A DNA stretch of 12,057 bases from Flavobacteriaceae bacterium (GTDB lineage Bacteria; Bacteroidota; Bacteroidia; Flavobacteriales; Flavobacteriaceae). Location: assembly GCA_002703065.1 (NCBI GenBank), contig PAEO01000022.1:7188-19244 (forward strand), given 5' to 3'. Of the stretch, positions 5,517-12,057 are shown in pieces. The position numbers and the translations under genes are program-made. Positions within the stretch are counted from its first letter, which is position 1. The number at the start of each line of letters is the position of its first letter. Below the pieces are notes generated by a model, which worked only from the letters and a program-made list of their open reading frames with translations, was not told where the DNA came from and did no database searches.

Positions 5517-8138
5517 ATGACTAAACCAAAACTTTTTTTAATTGATGCTTATGCTCTAATATTTAGAGGATATTATGCATTTATAAAAAATCCGAGGATA
5601 AATTCTAAAGGATTTGACACTAGTGCAATAATGGGATTTTTAAACTCAATATTTGACATCATTAATAGAGAAAAACCTGATTACTTTTCAGTAGTTTTTG
5701 ATAAGGGTGGGTCTAAAGATCGAAGGGAAATTTTTACAGAGTATAAGGCTAATCGTAATGCTACACCTGAACCAATTTTAGAGTCAGTACCTATTATTTA
5801 CGAAATTTTGAATAATTTAGGAATCAGCACAATCGACAAGGAAGGATTTGAAGCTGATGATATTATTGGTACAATTGCATTAAGTGCTGAGAAAGATGGT
5901 TATGAAACCTATATGGTTACACCAGACAAGGATTTTGCTCAACTTGTTTCAAAAAATATTTTTCTTTACAAACCAGCAAGATTTGGTAATGGAGTTGAAA
6001 TCTGGGGTGTTAATGAAGTTAACAATAAATTTGAAATTGATCATCCATCAAAAGTTATAGATTATTTAGGAATGATGGGAGACTCTGTTGATAATATCCC
6101 AGGTTTGCCAGGTGTTGGAGATAAGACTGCTAAAAAATTTTTGAAGGAATATGGTTCTTTGGAGGGGCTAATTGAAAATGTAGATGAACTGAAAGGGAAA
6201 ATAAAGGAAAAGATTATTGAGAATAAAGATTTAGGATTTCTTTCTAAAAAACTTGCTACAATTATTACGGATGTTCCTGTTGAGTACAATTTTGATGACC
6301 TTAAAATATCTGAACCTAATAACGATAAAATACTAAGTATTTTTGATGAACTTGAATTCAAAAGATTAAAACAGACTTATAAAAAATTATTTAACCAAAA
6401 CTCAAATGATGTTGATAACTATGACTTGTTCTCAAACTCAAGTGAAGAAAAAGTTAAAAAAAACATATTAAATCAAGTCGTTTCATCAGAAACTTCATTA
6501 TCCTTACTACTAAACGGAATTAAAAAAGTGAATTTTTTCTCAATTAATATTGAAGAAAACTCGATTGATTTTTGCTGGACTAAAAATACAACATATTCAT
6601 TGAAAACTAATGAAAGAGGGTTTGAAGATAAACTCAAAAGTATATCTAAAATTTTTAGCGAAAGTAAAAGAATGTATGTTTATGACATAAAAACTTTCGT
6701 AAGATTTCTAAACAATTACGGAATTAGTTTTGATAGAAAAATTCTTTTTGATATTAAAATTGCTAACTACATTATTGACAGCAACAGGCGAGATGATTTA
6801 GAATCAATTGCAAGCTATTATGCTATGTCCTATGATGATTCAATTAAAAAAGTAAGTGTTATTCATATGATATCTGAAAAAATTTCTAGTGAAATTCAGA
6901 AAGATGAATTCAATAAATTATTTCATGATTTAGAAATGCCTTTGGGATTTGTTTTAACTAAAATGGAAGATGAAGGTGTTAATCTTAATGAAAATCTATT
7001 AAATGAAATTGAAAATAAATTTTTGATTTCTTTGAAAGAGAGTGAGAATAAAATCTTTGAGTTTTGTGGTAAGGAATTTAATCTAGCTTCACCAAAGCAG
7101 TTGGGAGAAGTTTTGTTTGATGATTTGAAAATAATTTCAAATCCAAAAAAAACAAAAAGTGGACAATATTCAACAAGTGAAGAAATATTATCAAAATTAG
7201 CCAAAAATCATCCTGTAATCGCCTACATTTTACACTGGAGATCTCTTCAAAAATTATTGTCAACTTACGTTCTTGCTTTACCTAAACAGGTTAATCCAAA
7301 AACAAAAAGAATTCATACAATATTTAATCAAACACTAACATCAACAGGAAGACTAAGTAGTTTAAATCCAAATCTTCAAAATATTCCCATTAGAACAAAT
7401 AACGGAAAATTAATAAGGAAAGCATTTACAGCTAGGAACCAAGATCATGTTTTAGTCTCTGCTGATTACTCTCAAATAGAATTAAGAGTGATCGCCTCAT
7501 TAAGTAATGATGAGGATATGATTAAAGCTTTTAATAACAACGAAGATATTCACAAATCAACAGCTTCAAAAGTCTTTAATATAGATTTAGAGAATGTAAC
7601 TAAAGAACAAAGAAGTCACGCAAAAGTTGTTAATTTCGGGATCATTTATGGCGTATCTGCTTTCGGATTAAGTAATCAAACTGATCTAAGCAGATCAGAA
7701 TCTAAAGAAATAATTGACAACTATTATAAATCTTACCCCAAGCTAAAAGAATTTACATCCAAACAAATTGAATTTGCAAGATCAAATGGATATGTAAAAA
7801 CACTTTTGGGCAGAAAAAGGTATTTAAATGACATTAACTCAAGAAATACAATTATTAGGTCTTCAGCTGAAAGAAATGCTATCAATAGTCCTGTTCAAGG
7901 AACTGCTGCTGACATTATTAAGTTGGCAATGATTAAAATTGATAATGAGTTAGAAAAACTGAAATTAAAATCTAAATTAATTCTTCAAGTTCATGATGAA
8001 TTAATTTTTGATTGTCCTAAAGGCGAGATTGATATTATTAAAGATATGGTTCAAGAAAAAATGCAAAATGCATATCAATTAAATGTACCCTTAAAAGTTG
8101 ATGTAGGTGAAGGATATAATTGGCTTGAAGCTCATTAG
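5517..8138 (+). CDS. polA: DNA polymerase I with degenerate 3'-5' exonuclease domain
   Basis: An 873-residue family A polymerase for Okazaki fragment processing and gap repair. The N-terminal 5' nuclease (about 1-290) is intact: D10 in LFLIDAYALIFRGYY, EADDIIGT, TPDKDFAQL, and the DYLGMMGDSVDNIPGLPGVG metal and helix-hairpin-helix region. The polymerase is intact: motif A DYSQIELR (D650), motif B R699-K703-F707-Y711-G712, motif C VHDE (H826-D827-E828). The middle domain (about 300-480) has lost catalytic residues: exo I (FDTET in E. coli) reads FSINI (341-345), exo II (NLKYD) reads DIKTF (390-394), and no YxxxD exo III motif precedes LEMPL. The protein is about 55 residues shorter than E. coli PolI, mostly in this domain. 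ATG start without Shine-Dalgarno; a near-match -7 (TTACTTTG, 5491-5498) precedes it. It is read divergently from the thioredoxin-like gene. Confidence 0.96.
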   Translation: MTKPKLFLIDAYALIFRGYYAFIKNPRINSKGFDTSAIMGFLNSIFDIINREKPDYFSVVFDKGGSKDRREIFTEYKANRNATPEPILESVPIIYEILNNLGISTIDKEGFEADDIIGTIALSAEKDGYETYMVTPDKDFAQLVSKNIFLYKPARFGNGVEIWGVNEVNNKFEIDHPSKVIDYLGMMGDSVDNIPGLPGVGDKTAKKFLKEYGSLEGLIENVDELKGKIKEKIIENKDLGFLSKKLATIITDVPVEYNFDDLKISEPNNDKILSIFDELEFKRLKQTYKKLFNQNSNDVDNYDLFSNSSEEKVKKNILNQVVSSETSLSLLLNGIKKVNFFSINIEENSIDFCWTKNTTYSLKTNERGFEDKLKSISKIFSESKRMYVYDIKTFVRFLNNYGISFDRKILFDIKIANYIIDSNRRDDLESIASYYAMSYDDSIKKVSVIHMISEKISSEIQKDEFNKLFHDLEMPLGFVLTKMEDEGVNLNENLLNEIENKFLISLKESENKIFEFCGKEFNLASPKQLGEVLFDDLKIISNPKKTKSGQYSTSEEILSKLAKNHPVIAYILHWRSLQKLLSTYVLALPKQVNPKTKRIHTIFNQTLTSTGRLSSLNPNLQNIPIRTNNGKLIRKAFTARNQDHVLVSADYSQIELRVIASLSNDEDMIKAFNNNEDIHKSTASKVFNIDLENVTKEQRSHAKVVNFGIIYGVSAFGLSNQTDLSRSESKEIIDNYYKSYPKLKEFTSKQIEFARSNGYVKTLLGRKRYLNDINSRNTIIRSSAERNAINSPVQGTAADIIKLAMIKIDNELEKLKLKSKLILQVHDELIFDCPKGEIDIIKDMVQEKMQNAYQLNVPLKVDVGEGYNWLEAH

Positions 8139-8158
8139 TGTTTTTATTCATTAAAACA
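8139..8158 (+). terminator. Weak AT-rich hairpin after polA
   Basis: TGTTTT and AAAACA around an 8-nt loop form a 6-bp stem immediately after the polA stop codon. There is no following U-tract, and the stem abuts the -33 element of the rplM promoter. It may slow or end polA transcription, but the fold is weak. Confidence 0.25.
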
Positions 8159-8189
8159 TTTGCAATTATAATTTATTATTGTAGTTTTG
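8159..8189 (+). promoter_or_regulatory. Consensus Bacteroidota promoter driving rplM-rpsI
   Basis: TTTG (8159-8162), exactly 19 bp, then TAGTTTTG (8182-8189): a full match to the TTTG-N19-TAnnTTTG consensus of the Bacteroidota primary sigma factor. The predicted start near 8193-8196 leaves a leader of only about 14-17 nt before the TTG start of rplM, too short for a structured autoregulatory leader. It is the best promoter in the window and lies where the translation cluster begins. Confidence 0.75.
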
Positions 8190-8209
8190 CTGCCCATAAA
8201 ATATAGGAT

Positions 8210-8662
8210 TTGAAAGCTAATAGTTTTAAAACATTATCCATTAGAAAAGAAGACGTTCAAAAAAAATGGCTTCTTGTTGACGCATCAGAACAGAATTTAG
8301 GTAGAATGTGCTCTAAGGTTGCAAAAATACTTAGAGGTAAACATAAAGCAAGTTTCACACCTCATATCGATTGCGGTGATAATGTTGTCATAATTAACGC
8401 TAGTAAAATTAATTTGACTGGAAAAAAATGGACTGATAAGGAATATATTAGCTATACTGGATATCCTGGTGGACAAAGAGTTAAAACTGCTCAACAAATT
8501 TTTGATAAAAACCCATCAATTTTAATTGAAAAAGCAATTAAGGGAATGTTACCAAAAAATAAATTGGGGGCAGCTATTTTTAGAAACTTAAGAGTATATA
8601 ACGATGATCTTCATAATCAGGAAGCACAGAACCCTGAGATGATTGATGTTAAAGATTTATAA
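8210..8662 (+). CDS. rplM: 50S ribosomal protein L13 (uL13)
   Basis: A 150-residue protein of normal length for this phylum, part of the large subunit and an early assembly protein. Conserved blocks are WLLVDASEQNLGRMCSKVAK, ILRGKHK, FTPHIDCGDNVVIINA, KINLTGKKW, YTGYPGG and KGMLPKNKLGAAIFRNLRVY. The start is TTG: an in-frame TAG at 8204-8206 lies just upstream, no in-frame ATG precedes the conserved core, and the TTG aligns with the usual flavobacterial start (M-x-x-x-S-[FY]-K-T). A consensus promoter lies about 20 bp upstream and rpsI follows after 1 nt. No Shine-Dalgarno is seen. Confidence 0.97.
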   Translation: MKANSFKTLSIRKEDVQKKWLLVDASEQNLGRMCSKVAKILRGKHKASFTPHIDCGDNVVIINASKINLTGKKWTDKEYISYTGYPGGQRVKTAQQIFDKNPSILIEKAIKGMLPKNKLGAAIFRNLRVYNDDLHNQEAQNPEMIDVKDL

Positions 8663-8663
8663 T

Positions 8664-9050
8664 TTGGAAGTAGTACACACAATAGGCAGAAGAAAAACAT
8701 CGGTTGCAAGAATTTATCTTTCGAAAGGAAAAGATAATGTCACTGTAAATGGAAAAGACTATAAAGAGTATTTTCCAACAACTACCCAGCAATACAAGGT
8801 TATGCAACCTTTTAATTTAACAAACAACGCTGGAAAATATGATGTAAGTGTTAATGTTTATGGTGGTGGAACTACTGGCCAAGTTGAAGCTATTAGACTT
8901 GCTATTTCTAGAGCTTTATGTCAGATTTCGGAAGACAATAAGCCAGCGCTCAAAGGCGAAGGGCTTCTAACAAGAGATCCAAGAATGGTTGAAAGAAAGA
9001 AGTTTGGTCAGAAAAAAGCTAGAAAGAAATTCCAATTCTCTAAGAGATAA
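8664..9050 (+). CDS. rpsI: 30S ribosomal protein S9 (uS9)
   Basis: A 128-residue small-subunit protein whose C-terminal tail reaches the P-site tRNA. Visible are HTIGRRKTSVARIY, the FPTTTQQYKVMQPF block, VNVYGGGTTGQVEAIRLAI, LLTRDPRMVERKKFGQKKAR and the terminal KKFQFSKR with the invariant final arginine. I set the start at TTG 8664, one nucleotide after the rplM stop, because this gives exactly the usual 128 residues and aligns with M-x-V-I-H-x-IGRRKT in relatives. An ATG at 8646 would add six unrelated residues (MLKIYN) and overlap rplM by 17 bp. The spacing suggests translational coupling to rplM. Confidence 0.96.
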   Translation: MEVVHTIGRRKTSVARIYLSKGKDNVTVNGKDYKEYFPTTTQQYKVMQPFNLTNNAGKYDVSVNVYGGGTTGQVEAIRLAISRALCQISEDNKPALKGEGLLTRDPRMVERKKFGQKKARKKFQFSKR

Positions 9051-9082
9051 TTCTTATTGAATTTAGAATTTAAAAGTTCATA

Positions 9083-9149
9083 AACATATTGATGTCGAAT
9101 TTCGCTCAGCGAAATTTAGTTTAGCATCTAAACTATCGAAAGATATGTT
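9083..9149 (+). promoter_or_regulatory. Y-shaped structured RNA leader upstream of rpsB
   Basis: Inverted repeats in the 130-bp rpsI-rpsB gap nest into a three-way junction. P1 pairs 9083-9089 (AACATAT) with 9143-9149 (ATATGTT), extended by a U-G pair (9090/9142). After a small internal loop, P1b pairs 9095-9098 (TCGA) with 9136-9139 (TCGA). Inside are two adjacent hairpins, each with a 3-nt loop: P2 AATTTCGC/GCGAAATT (9098-9105/9109-9116, the outer pair competing with P1b) and P3 TAGTTTAG/CTAAACTA (9117-9124/9128-9135). About 27 base pairs fit into 67 nt. The structure ends 31 nt before the rpsB ATG and has no U-tract, so it is not an intrinsic terminator. Position suggests autoregulation of rpsB-tsf, possibly by S2; E. 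coli rpsB-tsf is known to be repressed by S2 through its leader. The S2 role here is inference. Confidence 0.65.
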
Positions 9150-9180
9150 GCTAATTATTTAAAGAAAGTAAACTAAAAAA

Positions 9181-9948
9181 ATGGCAAAAAAAATTGAAGT
9201 CAAAGACCTTGTAAAGGCAGGTGTTCATTTTGGACATCTTACTAGAAAATGGAACCCTAACATGGCTCCATTCATTTATTCCGAAAAAAACGGAATCCAC
9301 ATTATTAACTTATATAAAACCATTAATAAGTTAGATGAAGCATGCTCAGCACTTGAAAAAATTGCATCATCTGGAAGAAAAATTTTATTTGTTGCAACCA
9401 AAAAACAAGCTAAAGAAATAATTTCGAAATCTGCATCTGAAGTAAATATGCCATACATCAATGAGAGATGGCCCGGTGGAATGCTTACAAATTTTGTTAC
9501 AATTAGAAAAGCTGTAAAAAAAATGTCAGCAATTGACAGAACGAAAGAAGATGGAACCTTTGAAACATTGTCTAAAAAAGAAAAATTAAGAGTTGATAGA
9601 ACCAGAGCAAAACTTGAAAAAAACCTTGGATCAATCACATCTATGACAAGACTTCCAGGAGCATTATTTGTTGTCGATATTAGAAGAGAACATATAGCAA
9701 TTCAGGAAGCAAACAAGTTAAATATTCCAATTTTTGCAATGGTAGATACCAACACAGATCCTAATAAAGTTGATTTTGGAATACCATCTAACGATGATGC
9801 TTCAAAGTCTATTGAAATCATATTAGAGGCTGTAACTGAATCGATTAAAGATGGATTAGCAGCAAGAGTTAAAGAAAAAGCAGAAAATGAAGCGAAGGCT
9901 GAGAAAGGTGATGATAAGCCAAGCGATAATAATAACGAAAAAAAATAG
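9181..9948 (+). CDS. rpsB: 30S ribosomal protein S2 (uS2)
   Basis: A 255-residue small-subunit protein that joins late in assembly, on the back of the 30S near S1 in other bacteria. Family blocks are AGVHFGHLTRKWNPNMAPFI, HIINLYKT, ILFVATKKQAKEII, YINERWPGGMLTNF, LPGALFVVDI and PIFAMVDTNTDPNKVDFGIPSNDDA. A coiled-coil region (about 130-155) has KKEKLRVDRTRAKLEKN. The last 30 residues are charged and low complexity (KAENEAKAEKGDDKPSDNNN), probably disordered and typical of this phylum. ATG follows an A-rich stretch with no Shine-Dalgarno. A structured leader precedes it; tsf follows 8 bp after the stop. Confidence 0.98.
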   Translation: MAKKIEVKDLVKAGVHFGHLTRKWNPNMAPFIYSEKNGIHIINLYKTINKLDEACSALEKIASSGRKILFVATKKQAKEIISKSASEVNMPYINERWPGGMLTNFVTIRKAVKKMSAIDRTKEDGTFETLSKKEKLRVDRTRAKLEKNLGSITSMTRLPGALFVVDIRREHIAIQEANKLNIPIFAMVDTNTDPNKVDFGIPSNDDASKSIEIILEAVTESIKDGLAARVKEKAENEAKAEKGDDKPSDNNNEKK

Positions 9949-9956
9949 TTTTTAAT

Positions 9957-10781
9957 ATGAGTAATATAACCGCCTCAGATGTTAATAAATTAAGAAAAAG
10001 CACAGGTGCTGGAATTATGGATTGTAAAAAGGCTCTAGTCGAAGCTAATGGAGATTTTGATTTAGCAATTGAAAATTTGAGAAAAAAAGGTCAAAAAGTT
10101 GCAGCAAAAAGAGCTGATAGAGATTCTAGTGAAGGTGCAGTCATTGCTAAAGTAAATGACGCTAATGATACTGGAATTATTATATCTCTTAATTGTGAAA
10201 CTGATTTTGTTGCTAAGAATGAATCTTTCGTTGCACTTGCTAACCAAATTGCAACCATTGCATTATCTGCAAACACTAAAGATGAGTTACTGAGCAGTGA
10301 TTTTGAGAATATGACTGTTCAGGAAAAATTAATTGAACAAACAGGTGTTATTGGAGAGAAACTTGAAATTGGTTCTTTTGAAAGAATAAGTTCAGAGTTT
10401 GTTGGAAGCTATATCCATGCTGGAAATAAGATTGCAACTATTGTTGGGCTATCAAATTCTTTTGATGGAGCTTCAGAAGTTGCTAAAAATGTTTCTATGC
10501 AAGCTGCAGCAATGAATCCAGTTGCTTTAGACGAGAATGGGGTTAGTAAAGATGTTATTGAAAAAGAAATTGAAATTGCTAAAGACCAACTTAGAGCTGA
10601 AGGTAAACCTGAAGCTATGCTTGATAATATTGCAAAAGGAAAGTTGAAGAAATTTTTTAAAGAAAATACTTTAGTAAACCAAGCTTTCATTAAAGATAAT
10701 AAGCTTTCAGTTACTGATTATGTTAAATCTGTAAATTCTGAATGTTCAATTACAGACTTTAAAAGATCAGCTCTAGTTTAA
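9957..10781 (+). CDS. tsf: Elongation factor Ts
   Basis: A 274-residue guanine nucleotide exchange factor for EF-Tu. The N-terminal UBA-like domain (about 1-55) carries VNKLRKSTGAGIMDCKKAL and FDLAIENLRKKG. The core has the NCETDFVAKNESF motif (about residues 80-92), whose Asp-Phe pair inserts near the EF-Tu magnesium site. The second core half contains GSYIHAGNKIATIVGL, AMNPVALDE, and a dimerisation or coiled region ending in the KGKLKKFFKENTLVNQAFIKD block. The gene begins 8 bp after rpsB, the usual rpsB-tsf pairing. Length and motifs are complete. Confidence 0.98.
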   Translation: MSNITASDVNKLRKSTGAGIMDCKKALVEANGDFDLAIENLRKKGQKVAAKRADRDSSEGAVIAKVNDANDTGIIISLNCETDFVAKNESFVALANQIATIALSANTKDELLSSDFENMTVQEKLIEQTGVIGEKLEIGSFERISSEFVGSYIHAGNKIATIVGLSNSFDGASEVAKNVSMQAAAMNPVALDENGVSKDVIEKEIEIAKDQLRAEGKPEAMLDNIAKGKLKKFFKENTLVNQAFIKDNKLSVTDYVKSVNSECSITDFKRSALV

Positions 10782-10789
10782 ATCAAGCT

Positions 10790-10827
10790 ATCATTTTAAA
10801 TTGCAATGATTATATTTACATAATCAT
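10790..10827 (+). promoter_or_regulatory. Alternative hairpins between tsf and pyrH
   Basis: ATGATTAT (10806-10813) pairs with ATAATCAT (10820-10827) around a 6-nt loop, giving an 8-bp stem that ends 5 nt before the pyrH ATG. An upstream ATCATT (10790-10795) can pair instead with AATGAT (10805-10810), so the two folds exclude each other. The stems are mostly A-U with no U-tract. A modest effect on pyrH translation or mRNA processing is possible; chance in AT-rich DNA is also possible. Confidence 0.3.
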
Positions 10828-10832
10828 CAAAT

Positions 10833-11537
10833 ATGCTTTACAAAAGAATTTTATTAAAGCTTAGTGGAGAGGCTCTAATGGGTGATAACTCTCATGGAAT
10901 TGACCCCGATCGAATTCAATTATACTGTAAAGAAATTAGCAGCTTAGTAAAAACTGGAGTGGAGATTGCCGTAGTTATAGGTGGAGGAAATATCTTTCGT
11001 GGAGTATCCGCAGCAAGTAAAGGAATAGATAGAGTTCAAGCTGACTATATGGGAATGCTTGCTACTGTAATTAATGGCCTTGCTCTACAAAGCAGCCTTG
11101 AAGGTATGGGTATTCAAACAAGATTACAAACAGCACTTAAAATGGAAGCAATTGCCGAGCCCTATATAAAAAGAAGGGCCGTTAGGCACTTAGAGAAAAA
11201 GAGAGTTGTTATTTTTAGTGCTGGAACAGGAAATCCATTTTTCACTACAGATTCTGCTGCTGTTTTAAGAGCTATTGAAATTAATGCTGATGTAATTTTA
11301 AAAGGGACTAGAGTAGATGGAATTTACAACTTAGATCCTGAAAAAAATAAAAATGCTGTTAAGTTTGATAAAATTTCATTTGATGAAGCCATTACTAAAA
11401 ATCTTAAAATAATGGATTCAACGGCTTTTACTTTAAGTAAAGAGAATAACCTTCCGATTATTGTTTTTAATATGAACAAACCAGGAAATCTAAATAAAAT
11501 AACTGAAGGAAAACAAATTGGAACTATAGTAAATTAA
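10833..11537 (+). CDS. pyrH: Uridylate (UMP) kinase
   Basis: A 234-residue cytoplasmic enzyme of the amino acid kinase family that phosphorylates UMP to UDP in pyrimidine nucleotide synthesis; bacterial forms are hexamers regulated by GTP and UTP. Motifs in order: [14 protein letters not shown] (5-17), the glycine-rich [10 protein letters not shown] loop (about 49-58), [37 protein letters not shown] (about 130-147) for nucleotide binding, [15 protein letters not shown], and the terminal [14 protein letters not shown] with GTIVN. Length is normal. ATG start without Shine-Dalgarno, 51 bp after tsf; the stop is directly followed by the frr ATG. Confidence 0.98.
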   Translation: MLYKRILLKLSGEALMGDNSHGIDPDRIQLYCKEISSLVKTGVEIAVVIGGGNIFRGVSAASKGIDRVQADYMGMLATVINGLALQSSLEGMGIQTRLQTALKMEAIAEPYIKRRAVRHLEKKRVVIFSAGTGNPFFTTDSAAVLRAIEINADVILKGTRVDGIYNLDPEKNKNAVKFDKISFDEAITKNLKIMDSTAFTLSKENNLPIIVFNMNKPGNLNKITEGKQIGTIVN

Positions 11538-12057
11538 ATGGAAGAATTAGATTTTATTATTGAGGCTAGTTTTGAGCAAATGGATAACTCAATAAAGTTT
11601 TTAGAAAAAGAACTTTTAAACATTAGAGCTGGTAAAGCAAATCCAAATATGCTTTCAAGTATAAAAGTTGATTATTATGGATCTTTAACTCCACTCAATC
11701 AAATTGCAAATGTTAATACTCCCGATTCGCAAACACTTTCAATTCAGCCTTGGGAAAAAGATAAACTTGAAGATATTGAAAAAGCAATATTAGTGAGCAA
11801 TCTTGGATTTAACCCAATGAACAATGGTGAATCAATTATTATTAGTATTCCACCTCTAACTGAGGAAAGAAGAAGGGAACTTGTAAAAGTTGCGAAATCT
11901 GAAGTAGAGAATGCAAAAGTTAGTATTAGGAACACAAGAAAAGATGCAAACAATGAAATAAGAAAGTCTGATGCAAGTGATGATATGAAATCAAATTATG
12001 AAATAGATATTCAAGAAGCTACTGATAAATATATTTCAAGAATTGATGCAATCTTTA
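11538..12057 (+). CDS. frr: Ribosome recycling factor (3' end missing)
   Basis: RRF, with EF-G, splits the post-termination ribosome. The visible 173 codons run off the right edge; the family is about 184-185 residues, so roughly the last 11 are missing. Signature blocks: MDNSIKFLEKELLNIRAGKANPNML in the first helix, VDYYGSLTPLNQIANV, the hinge and domain II (TLSIQPWEK, IEKAILVSNLGFNPMNNGESI, ISIPPLTEERRRELVKVAK), and the returning helices with SIRNTRKDANNEIRK. The ATG abuts the pyrH TAA (TAAATG), which suggests translational coupling. Confidence 0.97.
   Translation, partial: MEELDFIIEASFEQMDNSIKFLEKELLNIRAGKANPNMLSSIKVDYYGSLTPLNQIANVNTPDSQTLSIQPWEKDKLEDIEKAILVSNLGFNPMNNGESIIISIPPLTEERRRELVKVAKSEVENAKVSIRNTRKDANNEIRKSDASDDMKSNYEIDIQEATDKYISRIDAIF

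Noticed and set aside
6062..7263. Several minus-strand ORFs of 61-99 codons inside polA
   Set aside because: They are antisense to conserved polA codons, rich in S, F and L as expected for reverse reading of this gene, and show no family resemblance.
8643..8663. Extended rpsI N-terminus overlapping the end of rplM (TTG 8643 or ATG 8646)
   Set aside because: The extra residues match no S9 protein I know; the TTG at 8664 gives the standard length and N-terminus.
9276..9638. 120-codon minus-strand ORF inside rpsB
   Set aside because: It lies fully antisense to conserved S2 coding sequence; no promoter or recognisable domain.

Overview
The window looks like a marine or otherwise streamlined, very AT-rich member of the Bacteroidota, most likely Flavobacteriia. 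Four things point there: ribosomal protein and EF-Ts sequences of flavobacterial type, a DUF2723 (GT-C type) membrane glycosyltransferase, promoters of the TTTG-N19-TAnnTTTG kind used by this phylum's housekeeping sigma factor, and no Shine-Dalgarno sequences in front of the genes. This is inferred from remembered family sequences; no database search was run.

Layout. Positions 1-938 (minus) hold the first 312 codons of nusA, whose 3' end lies outside the window. Upstream of it is tRNA-Gln(UUG) (1029-1101, minus) with its own promoter, then a small two-helix membrane protein resembling DUF3955 (minus). After a 20-bp perfect palindrome comes a 1182-residue DUF2723 protein (1556-5104, plus). It overlaps by 8 bp a convergent, cysteine-free thioredoxin-fold gene (5097-5393, minus). 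polA (5517-8138, plus) encodes DNA polymerase I with intact 5'-nuclease and polymerase motifs but a degenerate proofreading domain. A strong consensus promoter then starts the translation cluster rplM-rpsI-rpsB-tsf-pyrH-frr (8210 to the right edge, frr lacking roughly its last 11 codons).

How the genes work together. The right third is the common Bacteroidota cluster for 50S protein L13, 30S proteins S9 and S2, EF-Ts, UMP kinase and ribosome recycling factor, all co-directional with short gaps. The largest gap, before rpsB (130 bp), holds a Y-shaped inverted-repeat structure, the best candidate here for an incompletely described element, probably a cis-regulatory leader for rpsB-tsf. rplM and rpsI both appear to start at TTG, as does the DUF2723 gene.

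No defence system, mobile element, CRISPR array or rRNA is visible. The window is mostly ordinary housekeeping. The observations worth following are the rpsB leader, the clustered TTG starts, the Cys-less thioredoxin, the proofreading-dead PolI and the missing rimP upstream of nusA.
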